From contig DAOVGF010000005.1 in the NCBI GenBank assembly GCA_030672545.1, forward strand, positions 1-9,976: a DNA stretch of 9,976 nucleotides. Direction: 5' to 3'. Below the pieces are notes generated by a model. That model was not told where the DNA came from and searched no databases. It saw only the letters and a list, made by a program, of their open reading frames with translations. A program made the translations under genes and the position numbers. Origin of the DNA: Candidatus Aerophobota bacterium. GTDB taxonomy: Bacteria; Aerophobota; Aerophobia; Aerophobales; Aerophobaceae. Below, piece after piece: positions 5,968-9,976 of the stretch (the first letter of the stretch is position 1; each line of letters opens with the position of its first letter).

Positions 5968-7131
5968 GTGGCCAAACGAGATTACTATGATGTTTTGGAA
6001 GTGTCCCGGAGTGCTTCGGCTGGAGAGATAAAAAAAGCCTATCGTCGTCTGGCTCTTAAATATCATCCGGACAAAAATCCGGATGACCGTGATCAGGCCA
6101 GGGAAAAATTCAAGGAAGTTTCTGAGGCTTATAAGATACTCTCTGACTCTGAGAAAAGACAGATTTATGACCAATATGGTCACCAGGGTTTGGAAGCTCA
6201 AGTTGGAACCGGGGCCGGTTTTGGTGGATTTGATTTTGATCCTTTCAAAATTTTTGAGGAAGTTTTTGGAGGCCGAGATGTAGGTGGCGGTGATATTTTC
6301 AGTAGTTTATTTGGTCGGTCCAGAAGAGACTCGGCCACTCGAGTAGAAGCGGGTAGGGATCTTCAGGTGGCCGTGGATATTTCCTTTGAAGAGGCGGCTT
6401 TTGGTACCACGAAGAAAATTAGAATATCCCGCTACGAAAGTTGCCAGATTTGTCAGGGGAGTGGAATAGCTCCAGGATCTCAGCCTCAGACCTGTCCTGT
6501 CTGTGGAGGCTCAGGATACGTTCAGAGCCGACAGGGTTTCTTTAGTTTCACCCGAGCCTGCACTCAATGTCAAGGCCGGGGCAGTATAATTAAGAATCCC
6601 TGTACTCAGTGCCACGGAACGGGAAGAGTCAGAAAAAATCGCCAGATTCAAATAAAAGTACCGGCTGGTATTCATAATGGTGCTCATCTCAGGTTGAGAG
6701 GAGAGGGAGAGGTAGGCTTAGGAGGAGGGCCTTCCGGAGATCTTTTCGTTGTAGTGAAGGTGAGGCCCCACTCTATTTTTAAGAGAGAAGGGGATACGGT
6801 GATTGTGGAAGTGCCGATTAGTTTTTCCCTGGCTGCTCTGGGTGGAGAGATGAGTGTTCCTACTCTGGAGGGCAAGGTTAAACTAAAAATTCCTTCGGGA
6901 ACCCAGACTAACAAGATATTCCGACTCCGAGGGAAAGGTATCCAACATCTGAATTCTTCCTCTCGGGGAGATCAATGGGTAAAAGTGATAGTGGAAACTC
7001 CGGTAAAGATCACCGCCGAGCAAAGAGAACTCCTTTTGAAGTTTGATCAGTTGGGCCGAAATAATGGACAACCTCGGATTAAAGAGTTCTTCAAAAAGAT
7101 GAGTGGCTTCTTTTCCGGGCGGTCGGGCTAA
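5968..7131 (+). CDS. dnaJ: Chaperone protein DnaJ (type I Hsp40)
   Basis: DnaJ delivers unfolded clients to DnaK and stimulates its ATPase. This is a full type I protein of 387 residues. It has a J domain (about 5-70) with the essential HPD at 33-35, a Gly/Phe-rich linker (80-115), and four zinc-finger repeats CQIC (159-162), CPVC (176-179), CTQC (198-201) and CTQC (212-215), each followed by GxG. The C-terminal substrate domains include VPAGIHNGAHLRLRGEGE (231-248). No cysteine of the two zinc sites is missing. The start is GTG (5968) with GAGGAG (5957-5962) five bases upstream, and the protein begins with the standard YYDVLEVSRSAS. It lies 35 bases after dnaK and five bases before mtaB, consistent with one transcript. 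Confidence 0.98.
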   Translation: MAKRDYYDVLEVSRSASAGEIKKAYRRLALKYHPDKNPDDRDQAREKFKEVSEAYKILSDSEKRQIYDQYGHQGLEAQVGTGAGFGGFDFDPFKIFEEVFGGRDVGGGDIFSSLFGRSRRDSATRVEAGRDLQVAVDISFEEAAFGTTKKIRISRYESCQICQGSGIAPGSQPQTCPVCGGSGYVQSRQGFFSFTRACTQCQGRGSIIKNPCTQCHGTGRVRKNRQIQIKVPAGIHNGAHLRLRGEGEVGLGGGPSGDLFVVVKVRPHSIFKREGDTVIVEVPISFSLAALGGEMSVPTLEGKVKLKIPSGTQTNKIFRLRGKGIQHLNSSSRGDQWVKVIVETPVKITAEQRELLLKFDQLGRNNGQPRIKEFFKKMSGFFSGRSG

Positions 7132-7136
7132 AACCT

Positions 7137-8414
7137 TTGAGCCGGATAACTCAGAGAGCTTGCCTTATCAGTCTCGGCTGTAAAGCCAATCAGTATGAGA
7201 TCCAATTTCTCAGAGAAAAGTTAGAAGAGACGGGATATCAATCCGTCCCCTTCCCTCAAAAAGCCGAAGTTTACATCATAAATACCTGCTGGGTCACTAA
7301 AGCGGCTGAGTCCAAATCAAAAAAGCTTATCCGGCAGGCTCTGCGGAGTAGTCCGGGAGCCTTCTTTGTAGTTACCGGTTGTTATGCTCAAGCTGAAAAG
7401 GAGGAAATCCGGCGGCAATTTCCCCAAGTTGACTTGATAGTGAAGAACTCAGAGAAGTTAAGAATTGTTGAGCTTCTGGGTATTTCTTCGAAAACGACTA
7501 ACTTTGGCATCAGAAGGTTCTATCAGCATGACCGGGCTTTTGTTAAGGTAGAGGACGGTTGCAATCAGTTTTGCAGCTATTGCTGTATCCCCTATGTTCG
7601 AGGCAGTCAAATTCGCTCCCGGTCTTCCCGAAGTATTCTTTCCGAGATAAAGAACCTGGTCAATACAGGCTTTAAGGAAATTGTTCTGACGGGAATTAAT
7701 CTGGGTCTTTATGGCCGCGATCTCAGTGTTTCTGAAGACCTGATTGGATTACTGAAGAAAATAGAATCTCTCCCGGGTCAATGGCGTCTCAGACTGAGCT
7801 CACTGGAACCCCATCTTGTTCCGGCGGAGCTGCCCGAATTTTTGGCTAATTCAAATAGGATCTGTCCTCATCTTCATCTTCCTCTGCAAAGTGGCGATGA
7901 AGAAATTTTGAAAAGAATGGGCCGCCGATATACTGTTTCCCGGTATGGCCGGCTGGTGGAAAAATTTAGAAAAAGAACTTCTTCTCTGGCCATCAGTACT
8001 GATGTAATAGTAGGTTTTCCCGGGGAAGAAGAGAGGCATTTCAATAACACTTATCACTTCATCGAAAATATGGAATTCAGCCGGCTGCACGTTTTTCGTT
8101 TTTCTTCCCGACCGGGGACATTAGCTTATCAGATGAGGCCGAGGGTTCCTGAGAGAATAACGAAGCGGAGAAGTCGGCAACTCAAAGATCTGGGGGAGAA
8201 ACTGTCTCAGCAGTTTATTTCCCGATTTTTAAATCATCATCTGACCGTCCTATTTGAGCAAAAGGCTGAGAGAGAAACTGGATGGCTCAGTGGGTATACG
8301 GAGAATTATATTCGGGTTACTGCCTCTGGTGAGGAGGGACTGAAGGGGAAACTTATCCCGGTTAAACTGGTAAAAAGAGAAGGAAATCTGGCCCTGGGGG
8401 AGATTATCCAATGA
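7137..8414 (+). CDS. mtaB: tRNA t6A37 methylthiotransferase (MtaB type)
   Basis: MtaB is a radical-SAM enzyme with two 4Fe-4S clusters that adds a methylthio group to t6A at position 37 of tRNAs reading ANN codons. The N-terminal domain has the auxiliary-cluster cysteines C15 (SLGCKANQYE), C51 (NTCWV) and C82 (GCYAQ). The radical-SAM motif CNQFCSYC supplies C142, C146 and C149. LTGINLGLYG (184-193) favours MtaB over MiaB or RimO, and TDVIVGFPGE is at 288-297. A TRAM-like RNA-binding end holds GYTENYIRV (386-394). An extra cysteine, C150, follows the cluster motif directly where Ile is more usual. The start is TTG, five bases after the dnaJ stop, with no clear Shine-Dalgarno; the frame offers no other start before the conserved region, so coupling to dnaJ translation is likely. 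It overlaps hisD by four bases. Confidence 0.92.
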   Translation: MSRITQRACLISLGCKANQYEIQFLREKLEETGYQSVPFPQKAEVYIINTCWVTKAAESKSKKLIRQALRSSPGAFFVVTGCYAQAEKEEIRRQFPQVDLIVKNSEKLRIVELLGISSKTTNFGIRRFYQHDRAFVKVEDGCNQFCSYCCIPYVRGSQIRSRSSRSILSEIKNLVNTGFKEIVLTGINLGLYGRDLSVSEDLIGLLKKIESLPGQWRLRLSSLEPHLVPAELPEFLANSNRICPHLHLPLQSGDEEILKRMGRRYTVSRYGRLVEKFRKRTSSLAISTDVIVGFPGEEERHFNNTYHFIENMEFSRLHVFRFSSRPGTLAYQMRPRVPERITKRRSRQLKDLGEKLSQQFISRFLNHHLTVLFEQKAERETGWLSGYTENYIRVTASGEEGLKGKLIPVKLVKREGNLALGEIIQ

Positions 8415-9727
8415 GACGACCAAGAAAACTGAGTCAGTTAAGTAAGGACGAGTACCAGATAGTCGTTCAGAGAAGCCGCCGCAAAATAGAGGAAATTCTT
8501 CCTTCGGTTATCAGAATTATGAGGGAGATTAGAGAAAAGGGAGATGAGGCTCTAATAGAATTTACCCGGATTTACGATCGAGTTCGTCTGGCTGCTGAAG
8601 AGCTAAAAGTAAAGGAGGCAGAAATTAAAATTGCCTATCAGCGGGTTTCTCCTCATCTAATTGCCTCTCTGAGGAGAATGTGCCGACAAATCGAGTATTT
8701 TCATAAGCATCAAATAACTAAAGATTGGCTGATAGAGAAGTCTCTTTCCGGTAATAGAGAAGGTTCCTACCGATTGGGAGAAAAGTTTGTGCCGGTAGGG
8801 TCTACGGCCGTTTATGTTCCGGGAGGGAAGGCTAAGTATGTAAGTACGGCGGTAATGGGAGTCATTCCCGCTCGTCTGGCGGGCGTGGACAAAATTATAG
8901 TAGCCAGTCCTCCTTCCTCTGAGGGGTCTGTTCCTGATGAGATTATGGTAGCGGCAGATATGGCTGGAGCCAATCTTATCTTGAAAGCAGGAGGAGCTCA
9001 GGCCGTGGCGGCTCTGGCCTACGGTACCGAAAGTGTTCCCCGGGTGGATATGATGGTGGGTCCGGGTAATATTTATGTTACCGCGGCCAAATGTTATTTA
9101 GCCAGTATTGGTCAGGTGGGAATAGATTGTCCGGCCGGTCCCAGTGAAGTGTTGATTTTAGCTGATGATTCCGCTTCTCCGGATTATGTTCTCAAAGATA
9201 TGCTGGCTCAAGCTGAACACGATGAAGATGCTTCTTCAGTTCTGGTTACTACCTCGGAAAAATTAGCTAGCGAAGTCTGGCGTCGGATGGATGGTTTGCT
9301 TGATCAGGGTTCTCTGCCTGAGATAACCGGAAAATCCCTAAAAAACAACGGATATATTCTTTTAGCTTCTGACGTGAAGGAAGCTATCCGATTTGCCAAT
9401 GATTTTGCTCCCGAGCATCTGGAGATAATAACTGTTCAGCCGGAAGAGGCTATGGAGGGAGTCAAAAATGCTGGTTCAATTTTCTTAGGGCCATTTTCTC
9501 CCGTAGCGGCTGGTGATTACTTCAGTGGAACCAATCACATCCTTCCTACCGGAGGAACGGCCAGGTTTTTCTCGGGGCTCTCGGTGAGCACCTTTCTTAA
9601 AAGAATTTCTTATCAGCTTCTCTCGTGCCAGGCTCTTAGTGAGATGGAAAAGGATATTACTACCCTGGCCTCCTTTGAAGGCCCCTTTACCGCTCACATT
9701 GACTCTATAAAAGCTCGGAACAAATGA
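8411..9727 (+). CDS. hisD: Histidinol dehydrogenase
   Basis: HisD oxidises L-histidinol to L-histidine in two NAD-dependent steps, ending histidine synthesis in the cytosol. Its 438 residues are normal. The NAD-domain segment YVPGGKAKYVSTAVMGVIPA (135-154) is present, with Val144 where Pro is more common. Zinc ligands correspond to Q267 and H270 (QAEHD), D369 (AAGDYFSGTNHILPTGG) and H429 (FTAHIDS). The catalytic pair E335-H336 is in FAPEHLEI. The ATG overlaps the mtaB stop (ATGA), so translation is probably coupled; AGATT-rich sequence before it gives no strong ribosome site. No other his genes are in view, so it is an isolated pathway gene at the end of a chaperone operon. A HisD-like sulfopropanediol dehydrogenase is the main alternative, but the YVPGGKA and GTNHILPTGGTAR segments fit true HisD. 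Confidence 0.93.
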   Translation: MRRPRKLSQLSKDEYQIVVQRSRRKIEEILPSVIRIMREIREKGDEALIEFTRIYDRVRLAAEELKVKEAEIKIAYQRVSPHLIASLRRMCRQIEYFHKHQITKDWLIEKSLSGNREGSYRLGEKFVPVGSTAVYVPGGKAKYVSTAVMGVIPARLAGVDKIIVASPPSSEGSVPDEIMVAADMAGANLILKAGGAQAVAALAYGTESVPRVDMMVGPGNIYVTAAKCYLASIGQVGIDCPAGPSEVLILADDSASPDYVLKDMLAQAEHDEDASSVLVTTSEKLASEVWRRMDGLLDQGSLPEITGKSLKNNGYILLASDVKEAIRFANDFAPEHLEIITVQPEEAMEGVKNAGSIFLGPFSPVAAGDYFSGTNHILPTGGTARFFSGLSVSTFLKRISYQLLSCQALSEMEKDITTLASFEGPFTAHIDSIKARNK

Positions 9728-9729
9728 GT

Positions 9730-9773
9730 ATGACCCGGTAGCCGCAGGAGTGTAGGGGAGGCTTTAGCCTCCC
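9730..9773 (+). repeat. Chimeric hairpin repeat just after hisD
   Basis: The conserved lead-in and head TATGACCCGGTAGCCGCAGG (9729-9748) begin like the copy at 519-538. The matching 3' arm is missing. Instead, after AGTGTA, a different perfect stem GGGAGGCT/AGCCTCCC (9756-9773) follows. It looks like a junction of two repeat types. It begins three bases after the hisD stop. The stem is strong but is followed by ACTGTCATT, not a T-run, so termination is doubtful. Confidence 0.7.
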
Positions 9774-9775
9774 AC

Positions 9776-9810
9776 TGTCATTGCGAGGAGCGGAGCGACG
9801 TGGCAATCTC
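9776..9810 (+). repeat. TGTCATTGCGAG...GCAATCTC intergenic repeat, copy 2
   Basis: This has the same ends as the copy at 3134-3162 (TGTCATTGCGAG and GCAATCTC), here with the centre GAGCGGAGCGACGTG. It sits between two hairpin repeats (9756-9773 and 9818-9841). Copies of this general type are common between genes of many bacteria. Confidence 0.75.
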
Positions 9811-9816
9811 AGGTTT

Positions 9817-9920
9817 CGGTAGCCGCAGGCTTTAGCCTGCGTTTATATAGGCAAGTCAAAACTTGCCACTACCCCGACCAAAGGTTGCGACTACCTTTAG
9901 GAAATATAGACTATTACAAA
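9817..9920 (-). repeat. Composite hairpin-repeat module, right copy (inverted)
   Basis: Read on the minus strand from 9920, this begins TTTGTAATAGTCTA and then CCTAAAGGTAG. It continues through unit A (GGTAGTCGCAACC, 9895-9883), unit B with stem GGCAAGT/ACTTGCC (9867-9850), and ends in the GGTAGCCGCAGG-type hairpin (9841-9818), whose stem CGCAGGCT/AGCCTGCG is perfect. This is the order and spacing of the left copy at 406-512; the 26-base border matches at 24 positions by eye. Confidence 0.85.
9824..9848 (+). terminator. Possible weak terminator of the grpE-hisD operon
   Basis: On the plus strand the repeat stem CGCAGGCT/AGCCTGCG (9824-9841) is followed by TTTATATAG. That is a strong hairpin with a short, interrupted T-rich tail, about 100 bases downstream of the hisD stop. 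It is the best terminator-like structure here, but it is also simply a member of the repeat family, so the role is inferred. Confidence 0.3.
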
Positions 9921-9976
9921 TTGGGCCTAACAGCGGATAATCCTATGGGGAACAGAAAATCATTTTATTTCGTTTT

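Noticed and set aside
8411..9727. HisD paralogue acting on sulfopropanediol or another alcohol
   Set aside because: All zinc ligands, the Glu-His pair and the GTNHILPTGG segment match standard HisD; isolation from other his genes is not enough to assign another substrate.
9921..9976. Start of a further gene at the right edge
   Set aside because: The last 56 bases show no start codon with a ribosome site and no recognisable peptide.

Overview
The window is about 10 kb of a bacterial chromosome made of ordinary housekeeping genes in two divergent blocks, with short palindromic repeats filling the gaps between blocks. The repeats (a hairpin family with the head GGTAGYCGCA, and a TGTCATTGCGAG...GCAATCTC element), the heavy AGA/AGG use and the moderate GC suggest an uncultivated bacterial lineage. 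I cannot name a phylum from this sequence. Nothing in the protein-coding part looks like phage, plasmid or defence DNA.

Left block, minus strand, in order of transcription: gatB (2918-1470), argF (1473-556) and the start of argG (389 to the window edge). These encode the B subunit of the Asp/Glu-tRNA amidotransferase, ornithine carbamoyltransferase and argininosuccinate synthase. gatB and argF overlap by four bases. argF and argG are separated by 166 bases packed with hairpin repeats. ArgF and ArgG are consecutive steps from ornithine to argininosuccinate. gatB stands without gatA or gatC in view.

Middle, 2919-3370: a divergent control region of 452 bases. It holds one hairpin repeat, one TGTCATTGCGAG element, a 13-bp inverted repeat whose two arms each carry a TTGACA box pointing outward, and a perfect 9-bp stem in the leader of the chaperone operon. 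No CIRCE operator is visible.

Right block, plus strand: grpE, dnaK, dnaJ, mtaB and hisD. Gaps are 33, 35 and 5 bases, and mtaB and hisD overlap by four, so this is almost certainly one operon. GrpE, DnaK and DnaJ form the Hsp70 folding machine. MtaB is the radical-SAM tRNA methylthiotransferase that modifies t6A37, and HisD makes the last step of histidine synthesis. Linkage of mtaB to dnaK-dnaJ is known from Firmicutes, where prmA and rsmE lie between; here those two genes and hrcA are absent from the cluster.

Right end, 9728-9976: a second repeat array. It matches the argF-argG array in inverted orientation, so nearly the whole window is bracketed by inverted copies of one composite repeat module. 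A second inverted pair brackets gatB-argF alone. The genes are conventional; the repeat architecture and the way it sits on promoters and operon ends are the parts worth following up.
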